A stretch of 64,000 nt of DNA. Source: Chloracidobacterium sp. (GTDB taxonomy: Bacteria; Acidobacteriota; Blastocatellia; Pyrinomonadales; Pyrinomonadaceae). Of this stretch, positions 43,387 through 52,458 are shown one piece after another. Numbering within the stretch: the first letter of the stretch is position 1; each line of letters starts with the position of its first letter. Below the pieces are notes generated by a model, which was given only the letters and a program-made list of their open reading frames with translations, was not told the DNA's origin and did not search any database. A program made the position numbers and the translations under genes. The stretch lies in contig JADJTD010000001.1 of the NCBI GenBank assembly GCA_016711345.1, positions 3,100,001-3,164,000 of the forward strand, read 5' to 3'.

Positions 43387-45585
43387 CTACTTCTTGCCTA
43401 CGAGTTTCATTTCATCTACGACCCACTTCGCTCCGCCGAATTTTTCGGTGACGAAGAGGACGTATCGAATATCGACCGAGATCGTTCGATTTGCATTGTA
43501 ATCGTAGTAGAAATCGTTGCCTAGGCCTTCGAAGTTGCCGTCGAAGCAGATGCCGACCTGTTCGCCTTTGGCGTTGAGGATGGGCGAGCCGCTGTTGCCG
43601 CCGATGATGTCGGTGGTCGATAGGAAGTTCAGCACGACGGTGTTGTTTTCACCATATCGGCCGAAATCCATCGAGTTTTGCAGATCGATCAGCTTTTGCG
43701 GTGCGTCGAACGGCTTTTCACCTGTATTCTTCTCGATCATGCCCTTGACGGTCGTGAACGGCGAGCGATATTCGGCTTCTCGCGGCGAGTAGCCTTTAAC
43801 GTGGCCGTATGTGAAACGCATTGTGAAGTTCGCGTCCGGATACATCGTCGTAGTGCCGCGCATTTCCTTCAATGCCTGCATGTAGAGCACGCGAAGACGG
43901 TCAATGCTGCCGCCGAACTTGGCTCCACGAACACCGAGAGCAGCCTTTTCCGCCGCAACGCCTCTGGCGAAGGTGAGAATGGCCTCACGTTCCGGCAGGT
44001 AATCCATAGTTCGCGGCCCGTAAAGCCCTGCGGTTCTTTCGGCGGACGCATATTCGCCATTGACGATCGTATCGGCAAACTTTGCCTCAGCCTGACGGCG
44101 GGCAGAGCCTTTTAACGAGCCAAAGAGGGCTTCAGCCGGTGCGAACTTCTGCCCTTCCGGCAGATCGGCAAACGATTTGAGGAAGAACTTGAGCATCTCA
44201 AGCTCAAAGACAGGTTCACGTTTTTTGTAAGCTTCCTTGATCTGCTCCAGCTTTGCCGCTCTTTCGGTGTCGGTCAGCATTTTTGCCGGAGGCTGCGTAG
44301 CGGTAACTGCGGCGACGATCTGACCCAAGACCACTCCCGAGATCGGATCAGGGAAACGACGCATCATGACGTCACGTTTTGCTGTTGCATTCGACTCGTC
44401 GGACAGAGTTTTGAGATCGGCTAAAAGCGTACCGTATTTTTGCTGACGTGCCGGATCGGCGGCGATCCAGGCTGCCATTCTTGCTTCTTCAGCCTGACGC
44501 TGCTGGACAACATTCGAATTCCTGAGCCTTATGGCTCCGCCTTCGAAAACCTTTCGCGAATTGTCATAGCTTGCAACTTCGCCCTGTAGAGCAATGCGTT
44601 TTTCTTCATCACTTTGTCCGACCAGTCGGAGCGTATCGCCAACAGCCCGTAGCCAGCTTCCAAGGAAAGGGAAGTTGGCATCGCGAGCGAACTGGATCGA
44701 CTGACTTTCGCGGTAACGTGTCGTTCCGCCCGGGAAACCGAGCACGAATACAAAATCGTTCTCTTTCAAACCGCCAATGTTCGCGGCAAGATATTTCTTC
44801 GGCTTATAAGGAACGTTATTCGGCGAATACTCGGCAGGTGAACCGTCCGGTGCGACATAAGCTCTCAGGAACGTGAAATCGCCAGTGTGACGTGTCCATT
44901 CAAAATTGTCCGGGTCGCCGCCAAAGACGCCAATGTTGCGAGGCGGAGCGTAAACCATTCGAATATCTTTGATCTCCGCTGTCTGGTAAAGATAGTAAAA
45001 GAAACCGCTCGAGATCGCCTGAATGACAATTTTGGAGCCTTTAGGTGCCTTTGCTTCTTCGGCAGCCTTGAGTGCATCTGTGTTCTTTTTGATCGCGTCC
45101 GAAAGCTCTTTGCCAGACAGGTTTTCTGTACCGGCTTTGATCTTTGCTGTCACGTCCTCGACGCGCTGCGTTAGCGTGATCGAGAAAGGCTTTTCGCCGT
45201 CTTTCGCTTGGAATTCACCCGCGCGGCTTCCGGCATTAAAACCTGTTTCTACGAGATCTCTTTCCGGCGACGAAGCCGCCACAAGTGCGTCGAATCCACA
45301 ATGATGGTTGGTCAGTATCAATCCGTCAGGCGAAACAAACTCAGCCGAGCATCCGCTGTCCAAACGCACTATGGCGTCGGTTATTCCGCCGCCTGCCGGA
45401 TTGTAAACTTCGCTAGGTTTAAGCTTGAGACCCTTCTTTTTAAGAGTGTCTGCCATTCCGGCGATCTGATCCGGCGTGTACATGCCTTCGTCATAGGCAA
45501 AGACAAAAGTGAAATTGGAAAGACATATTGCGATCAATATTGCCAAAGAAAACAAACGGTTATTTTTAAGTGTCATAAAGAACAT
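43387..45585 (-). CDS. S46-family peptidase (dipeptidyl-peptidase 7-like)
   Basis: A 732-residue exported peptidase with a signal peptide (LFSLAILIAICLSNFTFVFA). The chymotrypsin-like triad is visible: His in LTNHHCGFDAL (about H95), a candidate Asp in FEWTRHTGDFTFL and Ser in GGNSGSPILNAKGEQ. S46 enzymes remove dipeptides from the N-terminus of oligopeptides in the periplasm, which supports a protein-consuming lifestyle. It is downstream of a small gap after the M23 gene and is closed by a terminator. Confidence 0.94.
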   Translation of the reverse strand: MFFMTLKNNRLFSLAILIAICLSNFTFVFAYDEGMYTPDQIAGMADTLKKKGLKLKPSEVYNPAGGGITDAIVRLDSGCSAEFVSPDGLILTNHHCGFDALVAASSPERDLVETGFNAGSRAGEFQAKDGEKPFSITLTQRVEDVTAKIKAGTENLSGKELSDAIKKNTDALKAAEEAKAPKGSKIVIQAISSGFFYYLYQTAEIKDIRMVYAPPRNIGVFGGDPDNFEWTRHTGDFTFLRAYVAPDGSPAEYSPNNVPYKPKKYLAANIGGLKENDFVFVLGFPGGTTRYRESQSIQFARDANFPFLGSWLRAVGDTLRLVGQSDEEKRIALQGEVASYDNSRKVFEGGAIRLRNSNVVQQRQAEEARMAAWIAADPARQQKYGTLLADLKTLSDESNATAKRDVMMRRFPDPISGVVLGQIVAAVTATQPPAKMLTDTERAAKLEQIKEAYKKREPVFELEMLKFFLKSFADLPEGQKFAPAEALFGSLKGSARRQAEAKFADTIVNGEYASAERTAGLYGPRTMDYLPEREAILTFARGVAAEKAALGVRGAKFGGSIDRLRVLYMQALKEMRGTTTMYPDANFTMRFTYGHVKGYSPREAEYRSPFTTVKGMIEKNTGEKPFDAPQKLIDLQNSMDFGRYGENNTVVLNFLSTTDIIGGNSGSPILNAKGEQVGICFDGNFEGLGNDFYYDYNANRTISVDIRYVLFVTEKFGGAKWVVDEMKLVGKK

Positions 45586-45647
45586 TCCTCGATTACAAAG
45601 ATTTAATTTCAGATTTAATAAATATTACCAACTAAATGCCTAAATAC

Positions 45648-45679
45648 AAAAAAGCGAGCCATGATTTAGCTCGCTTTTT
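45648..45679 (-). terminator. Terminator of the M23 peptidase gene
   Basis: AAAAAAGCGAGC (45648-45659) pairs with GCTCGCTTTTT (45669-45679) across a 9-base loop. Read on the minus strand it is a GC-rich stem and T-run just downstream of the M23 stop. Confidence 0.88.
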
Positions 45680-45700
45680 AGGTACTAAATGCAATTCCAA

Positions 45701-46513
45701 TTAACGCTCAATGGCGTTGAGGTCGACTGGTTCAGCCGGAAGGAATAGGCGTGGATTGATCGGCTTGTCGTTGAGACGGACTTCAAAATGAAGGTGAGGG
45801 CCGGTTGAACGGCCTGTAGAACCAACTTGACCGATCGTTGTGCCTCGCGTGATCGTCTGGCCGACCTCGGCTTCGATCTTCGACATATGGCCGTAACGTG
45901 TTGTGAGGCCGTTGCCGTGATCGATCTCGACGAGGTTGCCGTAACCGCCTTTGTAACCAGCGGAAATGACTGTTCCATTTGCCGGCGCAACTATTACATC
46001 GCCGCGTTCGCCGTCAATGTCCATTCCGGGATGAAACTCATAGGCTCGTCCGCCGAAAGGATTACGTCGAAAGCCGAATTCGTTGTTGATCTTACCTAAA
46101 TGCGCCCACATTGTCGGCAGAAAGTCTGGATCTGCATTGTTGCGGATCGCAAGCACTTCGCTGTCGATCTCGGGATCACCGCTGAGAGGCTGCTCGTTAT
46201 TTGCCGGGCCGCCGCTGTTCAGAGCGTAATCGCCTCCCGCAGCGGGTTCAGCCGGATCGGGCTTTGGAGTCCTAACGACTGTTTCGGCTGCGACTCGAGT
46301 AAGCAGGGAAGTCCTTGCAAATGCCTCTGCTAACACAGGCGTTTCGATGAGACTTCCGATCCCGGCACCTAAAACTGTACAACAAAGAAATAAAAAGACA
46401 CTGACCGAACCGAAATGCGCATAGCGTTTCGAGATTGCGATCCGTTTAATATAAATTCTCGATTTTGATGAATGCGATAAAAGAAAAGCGTATGACTTGT
46501 CGTTTTTCTGCAT
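45701..46513 (-). CDS. M23-family metallopeptidase (LytM-like)
   Basis: A 270-residue protein with an N-terminal cytoplasmic basic region, a membrane helix (about residues 35-55, VSVFLFLCCTVLGAGIG) and a C-terminal M23 domain. Zinc ligands are His and Asp in HPGMDIDGERGDVIV and the HLH of STGPHLHFEVRLN; RYGHMSKI provides the further conserved His. It would cut peptidoglycan cross-bridges or activate amidases. The linker (about 75-125) is Pro- and Gly-rich. It is transcribed singly, with a terminator on its downstream side. Confidence 0.93.
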   Translation of the reverse strand: MQKNDKSYAFLLSHSSKSRIYIKRIAISKRYAHFGSVSVFLFLCCTVLGAGIGSLIETPVLAEAFARTSLLTRVAAETVVRTPKPDPAEPAAGGDYALNSGGPANNEQPLSGDPEIDSEVLAIRNNADPDFLPTMWAHLGKINNEFGFRRNPFGGRAYEFHPGMDIDGERGDVIVAPANGTVISAGYKGGYGNLVEIDHGNGLTTRYGHMSKIEAEVGQTITRGTTIGQVGSTGRSTGPHLHFEVRLNDKPINPRLFLPAEPVDLNAIER

Positions 46514-46770
46514 TATGCTTTTAAGCTCCTTTTAATGATTTCGCACTGAAAATAAAAAGCATTTTCAGCACGCGGAATCACGCAAGAATAGCCGCGAGCG
46601 ACTAACGCGAAACCTACAAGAGTCAAAATAAACTACAAACTCTCGCTGAGTGTGGGTGATTTACCCCTTGATCGTCTCAAACACGATGATGAGAAACTTA
46701 CTAATATAACAACATAAGCTACCCAAAAAGGCAAATGTGCCAAACCGGTACTATATGTAGCAATGCAGAA
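46514..46770. other. Gap before the small membrane protein operon end
   Basis: No gene or clear promoter is visible; the region is AT-rich in the 46660-46740 part. It is bordered on the right by the inverted repeat at 46771-46833. Confidence 0.4.
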
Positions 46771-46833
46771 GCCCGCACGTTAGTAAAGGCGAAATACTCA
46801 GGTCGAAGGTTTCGCCCTTACTAACGTGCGGGC
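46771..46833. repeat. REP-like inverted repeat of the GCCCGCACGTTAGTAA class, copy 1
   Basis: Left arm 46771-46794 (begins GCCCGCACGTTAGTAAAGGC) and right arm 46810-46833 (begins TTTCGCCCTTACTAACGTGC) are 24 bases and complementary with one mismatch, around a 15-base loop. It is near-identical in its outer 16 bases to copy 2 at 63140-63244. Confidence 0.88.
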
Positions 46834-46848
46834 CTGTGCATATTTGAA

Positions 46849-47052
46849 CTATCCGGCTCTCTGCTTATCCTGCCATGCACGAAACAGCATAAACCCGACA
46901 AAAGCAAAAACTGCTAGGAACGCCAGAACGATAATGAGTTTGACCGCAAACGCCAGAAAGCCGACAAAGCCGATCAGCGTTTTTAGAAGAACAATAACTA
47001 GAGCGATGATCGCAAGAAGACTTCCTACAACAGACGCGGCTTTTATGAACAT
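46849..47052 (-). CDS. Small two-helix membrane protein, 67 residues
   Basis: A very hydrophobic protein with two membrane segments (about residues 8-30 and 33-58) and a basic C-terminus, WQDKQRAG. It lacks any motif. It is the last gene in the minus-strand unit with the ECF sigma factor, anti-sigma factor and B-box membrane protein, starting 12 bases after the latter stop, so it is probably part of that regulon. Function unknown. Confidence 0.75.
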   Translation of the reverse strand: MFIKAASVVGSLLAIIALVIVLLKTLIGFVGFLAFAVKLIIVLAFLAVFAFVGFMLFRAWQDKQRAG

Positions 47053-47064
47053 AATTCAAACTCC

Positions 47065-47811
47065 TTAAATATCCCGCCAGTTTCCGCTTCGCGGCCGGTT
47101 GGTAAAATCGGCCATTTGATACTCGGCTTGGTTCGGCTGTGAACGGGCGATCGCAAAATTAGGCTGCTCACGAGGAGCATATCTTGATTCAGCAGCCTTT
47201 GGCTTTAGAATGTAGCCTCTGATTACATAAATTCCGAGGCCGATAAGCATCACAGGCAAAATAACCCTCGTTAAAAATGCACGATCAATAAATCGACTGA
47301 ACACAAATCCGACACCCAGAACCAAAAGCACAATGCCCCACAACTTCGGATTGCCAGAAAATCGGCTTACTAATATATCATCGGCTACATCCGGCGTTAG
47401 TCCCGATCTTATCATCTGAGCAGTTCGCCAGGAGTCGAGAGCAGCAAAGAACCACATGCCCATAAAGCCGAGCACAAATAGCGGCGTTCCGCCAGTCAGG
47501 ATAGCCATCTGGAACAGCCCGACAAAAACCGCAAAATACACAAGAGCTTTAACCGTCTGGCCGTTGTAAGCTGCTCCGAGTCCCGGACAGATCATCGACA
47601 GAAATGTCGCGATCACCGGTGAGGTGCGTTTCTTTACAAATGGCACATTGTCAGCGCGGGTTTGCTGTCTCAAAAGATCGACACCCTGAACGATGCAGTC
47701 CTGACAAAAAGGGAAACCCTTGATGCGGTGGTCACAAGCGGGACAAAGCGGACGTCCACAACTGTTGCAACCGACAACTGCAGCATTTTGAGTGTGATAG
47801 GCACAATTCAT
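47065..47811 (-). CDS. Membrane protein with N-terminal zinc-binding (B-box-like) domain
   Basis: A 248-residue protein. The N-terminus has Cys and His in CAYHTQNAAVVGCNSCGRPL and CPACDHRIKGFPFCQDC, a B-box/zinc-ribbon-like pattern. Several membrane helices follow (about residues 62-150 and 180-205), including ATFLSMICPGLGAAYNGQ, as in TM2/DUF5683-type proteins. A soluble tail ends in Pro, Arg and Asn. Its ATG overlaps the stop of the anti-sigma gene (TAATG), indicating translational coupling. It may sense a signal at the membrane or act with the anti-sigma protein; inference only. Confidence 0.75.
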   Translation of the reverse strand: MNCAYHTQNAAVVGCNSCGRPLCPACDHRIKGFPFCQDCIVQGVDLLRQQTRADNVPFVKKRTSPVIATFLSMICPGLGAAYNGQTVKALVYFAVFVGLFQMAILTGGTPLFVLGFMGMWFFAALDSWRTAQMIRSGLTPDVADDILVSRFSGNPKLWGIVLLVLGVGFVFSRFIDRAFLTRVILPVMLIGLGIYVIRGYILKPKAAESRYAPREQPNFAIARSQPNQAEYQMADFTNRPRSGNWRDI

Positions 47812-48602
47812 TATTTATTGTCCTCGTTTTTTACATCGGTTGTGCCGCTGATCGGATTTTGCCTGATCGTTTCTACCTCAGAATTTGGCTTGCCGTTCCA
47901 CGCATCGGCGCTTTGCTGATATGTTTGCTCGGCGAGTTCTAAACTCTGTGTGTAAACCCCGGCGAGCGATCCGTCAGCCGACACCGTCTGGCTAAAGACA
48001 AGAAACGCAAAAAGGAACATCATCGCGACCGGAGCAAGCTGTGGAATGCCAACCGGAAATCGCAGTCCCTGAAACCATTCGCCAACCTGTGCTCCCCACG
48101 ACATTTTTACTTCCTTAGCTTTTTCGGTGCCGAGGGTCAGATTGAGAATTCGTACATGCAAACCTGCGGGAAGCGGCAACTCTTCCATCTTGTATGTATA
48201 ACAAGCCGCGATCGAACGAACGACCATTCCGGGCAGATCTTCGCAAGTAGTGCAAAGCGCTGCGTGGCGTTCCCATCTATGGAACGAAGCCGCCGGCAAA
48301 AATCCGTCGAGATAATCTGTCAGATAGCCCTCGAAATCCTCGCACGACATCGCCGTTTCGGGCATCGTCATCGAAATGACCCGTGCCTCAAGCCGCGTTA
48401 TCGAAGGAGCGGGAACAGCAATATTGCGGCAGACCTCAAGAGATTCTTTTACGTCGTTGAGCAACGAATGACATAGCGGACAGCTAAGCGCGTGTGCCGC
48501 AACAGCCTTATGTGCCGGCGACTCAAGCGTCTTGTCGAGATAATCGGTCAACAGTTCTTCGAACGTCGAACAATTTACTATGTTTGTCTGCTCCTTTTTC
48601 AT
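47811..48602 (-). CDS. Zinc-finger anti-sigma factor (zf-HC2), membrane bound
   Basis: A 263-residue protein with two zinc-binding anti-sigma motifs: HALSCPLC (with FEELLTDYLD before it) and HAALCTTC (with CEDFEGYLTDYLDG), the HxxxCxxC pattern of ZAS-type anti-sigma factors, repeated. A membrane helix (about residues 198-215, LAPVAMMFLFAFLVFSQ) and an exported C-terminal domain follow. It would hold the ECF sigma factor encoded upstream at the membrane. Duplication of the finger is unusual. It lies 124 bases after that gene. Confidence 0.87.
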   Translation of the reverse strand: MKKEQTNIVNCSTFEELLTDYLDKTLESPAHKAVAAHALSCPLCHSLLNDVKESLEVCRNIAVPAPSITRLEARVISMTMPETAMSCEDFEGYLTDYLDGFLPAASFHRWERHAALCTTCEDLPGMVVRSIAACYTYKMEELPLPAGLHVRILNLTLGTEKAKEVKMSWGAQVGEWFQGLRFPVGIPQLAPVAMMFLFAFLVFSQTVSADGSLAGVYTQSLELAEQTYQQSADAWNGKPNSEVETIRQNPISGTTDVKNEDNK

Positions 48603-48725
48603 AATTATTTATACCTATGAGCCCCTGCGACGCTATGTAAAATCAATTCAAACCCTTGAAAAATCAATTGAAATATCACTTCGACAATCATCTTAATTCT
48701 CTGCGTCTCTGCGGTTAATATCTCC

Positions 48726-49319
48726 TTATATAGTCACAACCCTCATCCGTCTCAATATCTTCGCGAGCTCAATTCTCCCGCGATTGATACGTGATTTGAC
48801 GGTTCCCTCAGGGATCTGTAACACGTCAACGATCTCCTGATACGTCAATTCCTCGATGTCACGCAAAATGACGCATGTTCTCAGATCTTCAGGCAATTTA
48901 TCTATGCCTTCCTGCACCTGCGAAGCGAGTTCTTTTCGCTCCATCTCCTTGTGGGCCGAAGTCCCGGCTGCACGCAAATGGTAGGAATGATCGTCAACCG
49001 CGTCGGCCATCGAATTCTGCGGATTCCGTTGGCGGTGCCGGTAATCGTCAATTATCAAATTTCGGGCGAGCCGCATCAGCCAATTCGAAAGATCGCCTTG
49101 TTTCGCGTCGAATTGCTCAAGCGTCTTATAAATGCGGATGAAAACATCCTGTGTGAGGTCTTCTGCTGCGTCAACGCTCGATGTAAAACGGTAGGCAAGA
49201 TTGAATATCCGGCGAGAATAAGCCGAGACAATATCTTCCCACGCCGCGCCGTCCCCTGCCCGAGCACGCCTGACGAGTTCCGCACCATTTATTTCGGTCA
49301 CAGCCTTTAATGCTTCCAA
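48726..49319 (-). CDS. ECF-type RNA polymerase sigma factor
   Basis: A 197-residue sigma-70 family protein of the ECF group. Region 2 is seen in YSRRIFNLAYRFTSSVDAAE and DLTQDVFIRIYKTLEQF; region 4 has LPEDLRTCVILRDIEELTYQ followed by the DNA-binding helices EIVDVLQIPEGTVKSRINRG. There is no region 1 or 3. It would direct RNA polymerase to a stress or envelope regulon under control of the anti-sigma factor downstream. Its own promoter was not identified. Confidence 0.93.
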   Translation of the reverse strand: MEALKAVTEINGAELVRRARAGDGAAWEDIVSAYSRRIFNLAYRFTSSVDAAEDLTQDVFIRIYKTLEQFDAKQGDLSNWLMRLARNLIIDDYRHRQRNPQNSMADAVDDHSYHLRAAGTSAHKEMERKELASQVQEGIDKLPEDLRTCVILRDIEELTYQEIVDVLQIPEGTVKSRINRGRIELAKILRRMRVVTI

Positions 49320-49662
49320 AAACGTATTCTCCCGAAACTTTTACTGCCCCTTGCTCTAAAGCAACAAAGCACGAAACCTCGCCTTGTCAATGATTAGTTA
49401 CGAGGCAGCAAAAACAAAAGTTCCAATAAAAATATAGCAGATTTAACGATTTCTTAGGTGAAATCTCATTTGTTACCAACCGCGTTACTCTTAAAACAGA
49501 CAGTTTTGTCATTGTGTTCTACCATACATACAAACACAGTTATATTCCATATCCTTAGTCAATAAGCTAAGTTCTCCCAATAATACTTAGTGGCCGCCAG
49601 TATTGTGACTTGCGGCGGTACTTTTCATAGTCCAACCACTTTAATCAACGAGGAATAATAAA
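49320..49662. other. Divergent intergenic region between sigma factor and YtxH genes
   Basis: No gene is seen. It carries TTGCTCTAAAGCAA (a small hairpin, about 49353), TTGTCA at 49506-49511 without a good -10, CTTAG/CTAAG arms near 49555-49575 and GGCCGC/GCGGCG pairing near 49592-49618. This would be a suitable control region for both genes, but no consensus is convincing. Confidence 0.4.
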
Positions 49663-50067
49663 ATGACAGAAAATAATAAATGTGAACACGGTTTCGCTAA
49701 TGGCGTGACCTATTTGTTGATCGGCGGAACCATAGGTGCGGTCCTGGGGCTTCTTTTTGCTCCTAAATCAGGACTCAAATTACGCGGCGATATCGCTGAT
49801 GTTTCGCGAAAAGGATACGACGCGACGCTTGAAAAAGCGGACGAATTGAAACGTCGGTCAACGGACGCTGTGCAGACTGTAAAGGACAAAGCGGAAGCCG
49901 TCTATGATTTCGCGTCCGGCAAACTTGCTTCGGGCAAAGATGTTGTCACTGATGCTATTTCCGAAGCCGCCGGATCGGTAATGGACGGGCTCGAAGGATT
50001 ACAAAGTGAGTCTAATTCTCATTCAAAACAGGCTAAAAACGGTCAAAAAGCCTCGAATATTGTATAG
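49663..50067 (+). CDS. YtxH-domain protein
   Basis: A 134-residue protein. After a short polar start, GVTYLLIGGTIGAVLGLLFAP is the glycine-zipper helix of the YtxH family, followed by KSGLKLRGDI and a long helical, charged segment (about residues 45-105, KADELKRRSTDAVQTVKD). YtxH proteins are associated with stress responses in Bacillus, and with membranes; no catalytic function is known. A secreted protein with a glycine zipper follows on the same strand. Confidence 0.85.
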   Translation: MTENNKCEHGFANGVTYLLIGGTIGAVLGLLFAPKSGLKLRGDIADVSRKGYDATLEKADELKRRSTDAVQTVKDKAEAVYDFASGKLASGKDVVTDAISEAAGSVMDGLEGLQSESNSHSKQAKNGQKASNIV

Positions 50068-50155
50068 CTCCGAACAGTCTTCACCCGTCGCAGCGAGGCA
50101 AAATATCCGGGAGGATCGACAATTTCCCAATACATGGTTCCAGGAGGACCACCTT

Positions 50156-52138
50156 ATGAAAGTTAATTTAAGACATATTACATATTTTACATTGATCGCT
50201 TTAGCGTTCACATTCAGCACAACGGCTCAGGCACAGAATCGGGCCTATCGAGCAACTGACCGTCAGGTTCAGACACTTTTGGACCGGATCGAGAGCAGAA
50301 CAAACGAATTCAAAACCGCGGTTGACCGCACTCTGGACCGAAGCAACATTGACGGAACACGACAGGAAGATTCGATCAATCAGATCGTCGCAAACTTTGA
50401 GACGGCGACAGATAATCTCAAAAACAACTTCTCCTCGCGTCGTTCCTCGTCTAATGACGTTCAGCAAGTGTTGGACAGGGCGGCGTTCTTGAACAGCTTT
50501 ATGCGAAACAATCGCATGTCGCAAAACTCTCAAAATCTGTGGAGCCAGATCCGAACCGATCTGAACACGCTTAGCGGATACTATCAGGTGCGCTACACAT
50601 GGAACGACGCCGTGACGCCGACAACATACCAAGGCTCATACACGGTAAGCGTTACGCAGATGAGAAATCTGCTAAACAGGCTCAAGCAGCGCAGCACCTC
50701 GTTTCAACAGAGTTTCAATAGCTGGAACAATCGCTATAACCGAAACGGGCAAATGGGTTCGGCGGCTAATGTACCGCAAAATATCTCGGAATTTAACCGT
50801 GCTCTGAATGATCTGAGCCGTAACTTCAACGATCGCAACCGTAATGCCGGTATCGACCAGGTTATGCGTCCGTCGGCTTCGATCAACAGCTTTATGTCGT
50901 CAAATCGCACGAACAATGACGTTACCAACAAATGGAACCTCGTCCGCGGCGATCTGAACACGCTTGCTAATTATTACCGAGTTAGCTGGGACTGGAACAA
51001 TCCCATCTATCCCAACGACCCATACGGCAACAATGGTAACAGCGGTAACAATGGCAACTACGGTAACAACGGCTACAGCGACTTTGATTCGCGATTGACC
51101 GGTACTTATCGGCTGAATTCAGCTCAGAGTGACAACGTGCAGGACGCGGTCGCTCGGGCGATCTCGAATGCAAACATTGATACCAATCAGCGTGAACGGT
51201 CACGACGCGGCCTCGAACGTCGCTTGACGTCGCCTGAAACACTCACATTCGAAAAACGCGGCCAGCAGGTGACTATGTCATCGGCAAACGCTCAATCGGT
51301 GACTCTCAATGCTGATGGCGTCAGTCAAACCGAGACCTCGCCAAACGGTCGAACCGTTACCACGAATGTCACAGCGACAAACCGTGATCTGACGATCAAC
51401 TACGAAGGCGACCGTATGAATGACTATTACGTCAGCTTTACGCCGATGAATAATGGCCAGCTCAAGGTTACTCGCCGCGTGTACATCGAAAACCAGAACA
51501 CAACGGTGACAGTCGCGAGTGTGTATGACAAAACGAGTCAGACACCGGAATGGAACACGACCGGTTATCCGACAAACAACGGCGGCAATCAGTCAAACAG
51601 GTTTCTGATCCCGAACAACACCGCGATCGTCGCGACGCTCGATTCGTCGATCTCTACCAAAACGACACGAGATAACGACCGCTTTTCAATGACGGTTACT
51701 TCACCGTCGCAATATAATGGCGCCGTTATCGAAGGCACCGTCAATGGCGAAGGTTCCGGCGTCGTTTCGGGCAGAGCGAATATGACGCTCAGCTTCGATA
51801 CGATCAGAACGCGTGATGGGCGTACATATGCATTTGCCGGTATCGTTGATCAGGTTCGCGATACAAATGGGAATACCATAACCGTCAATAACGAAGGAAC
51901 GGTTCAGGACAAGAGCCAAACGACAACGACCGTTGTCCGCTCGGGCATCGGAGCCGCTTTGGGAGCCATTATCGGTGCCATCGCAGGCGGCGGTAAAGGC
52001 GCCGCGATCGGAGCAGTTGTAGGCGGAGGAGCTGGTGCAGGAACAGTAGTTCTACAAGGCCGCGACAACCTCGAACTCAACAGCGGATCGCAATTTTCGA
52101 TCACTGCCACCGGCCCTTCAAATGTCGGCGTTCGGTAA
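50156..52138 (+). CDS. Large secreted protein with helical repeats and C-terminal glycine zipper
   Basis: A 660-residue exported protein. ATG 50156 has AGGAGG 9 bases upstream and leads a signal peptide (LIALAFTFSTTAQAQ). Two copies of a helical repeat of about 110 residues follow (about 28-135 and 160-280), each ending in a Leu-Asn-Thr-Leu (LNTL) and Tyr-Tyr pair. An Asn/Gly/Tyr linker (NNGNSGNNGNYGNNG) then leads to a strand-rich region (YRLNSAQSDNVQDAVARA, then FEKRGQQVTM), and the last 60 residues hold GAALGAIIGAIAGGGKG with a glycine zipper. I infer an envelope or matrix protein. No enzymatic motif was found. Confidence 0.8.
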   Translation: MKVNLRHITYFTLIALAFTFSTTAQAQNRAYRATDRQVQTLLDRIESRTNEFKTAVDRTLDRSNIDGTRQEDSINQIVANFETATDNLKNNFSSRRSSSNDVQQVLDRAAFLNSFMRNNRMSQNSQNLWSQIRTDLNTLSGYYQVRYTWNDAVTPTTYQGSYTVSVTQMRNLLNRLKQRSTSFQQSFNSWNNRYNRNGQMGSAANVPQNISEFNRALNDLSRNFNDRNRNAGIDQVMRPSASINSFMSSNRTNNDVTNKWNLVRGDLNTLANYYRVSWDWNNPIYPNDPYGNNGNSGNNGNYGNNGYSDFDSRLTGTYRLNSAQSDNVQDAVARAISNANIDTNQRERSRRGLERRLTSPETLTFEKRGQQVTMSSANAQSVTLNADGVSQTETSPNGRTVTTNVTATNRDLTINYEGDRMNDYYVSFTPMNNGQLKVTRRVYIENQNTTVTVASVYDKTSQTPEWNTTGYPTNNGGNQSNRFLIPNNTAIVATLDSSISTKTTRDNDRFSMTVTSPSQYNGAVIEGTVNGEGSGVVSGRANMTLSFDTIRTRDGRTYAFAGIVDQVRDTNGNTITVNNEGTVQDKSQTTTTVVRSGIGAALGAIIGAIAGGGKGAAIGAVVGGGAGAGTVVLQGRDNLELNSGSQFSITATGPSNVGVR

Positions 52139-52184
52139 ATTTACCTAAATTGTCCCTTCCCAGGGAAATGATCTTAATTGATGT

Positions 52185-52217
52185 GGCCGGTCGCTGAAAT
52201 GCGGCCGGCTTTTTTTG
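52185..52217 (+). terminator. Rho-independent terminator of the large secreted protein gene
   Basis: GGCCGG (from 52185) pairs with CCGGC (52205-52209) followed by seven T; it is 47 bases after the stop. Confidence 0.85.
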
Positions 52218-52412
52218 TCGAAAGTAAAACCGCAAGCGAATATGCGCGTACTACAGGCCTTTCTATTTGTGGCCGACCCTGATCGTGTTTTCTAGCCACA
52301 GGAGCATTGTTAGCTCCTTGTCGATACCATCCACAACGAGTTTTCGGTGGATACGCTCCTTAAGACGCTTTCGAAAGGGATCCAAAAAAATAGAAGATTA
52401 TCTCAGACAAAA

Positions 52413-52437
52413 AAGGGCTGCCTGATCGGCAGCCCTT
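52413..52437 (-). terminator. Terminator of the minus-strand secreted hypothetical gene
   Basis: AAGGGCTGCC (52413-52422) pairs with GGCAGCCCTT (52428-52437). On the minus strand a T-run follows (the complement of the poly-A at 52409-52414). Confidence 0.85.
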
Positions 52438-52458
52438 CTAGGATAAATCGGGTGATGG

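Noticed and set aside
42945..43524. Three overlapping plus-strand frames through the 21-base repeats
   Set aside because: The repeat length is divisible by three, so frames stay open by chance; they overlap mtgA or the opposite-strand S46 gene.
50006..50155. Upstream extension of the large secreted protein
   Set aside because: It overlaps the YtxH gene and has no signal peptide; ATG 50156 has a perfect AGGAGG and a signal peptide after it.
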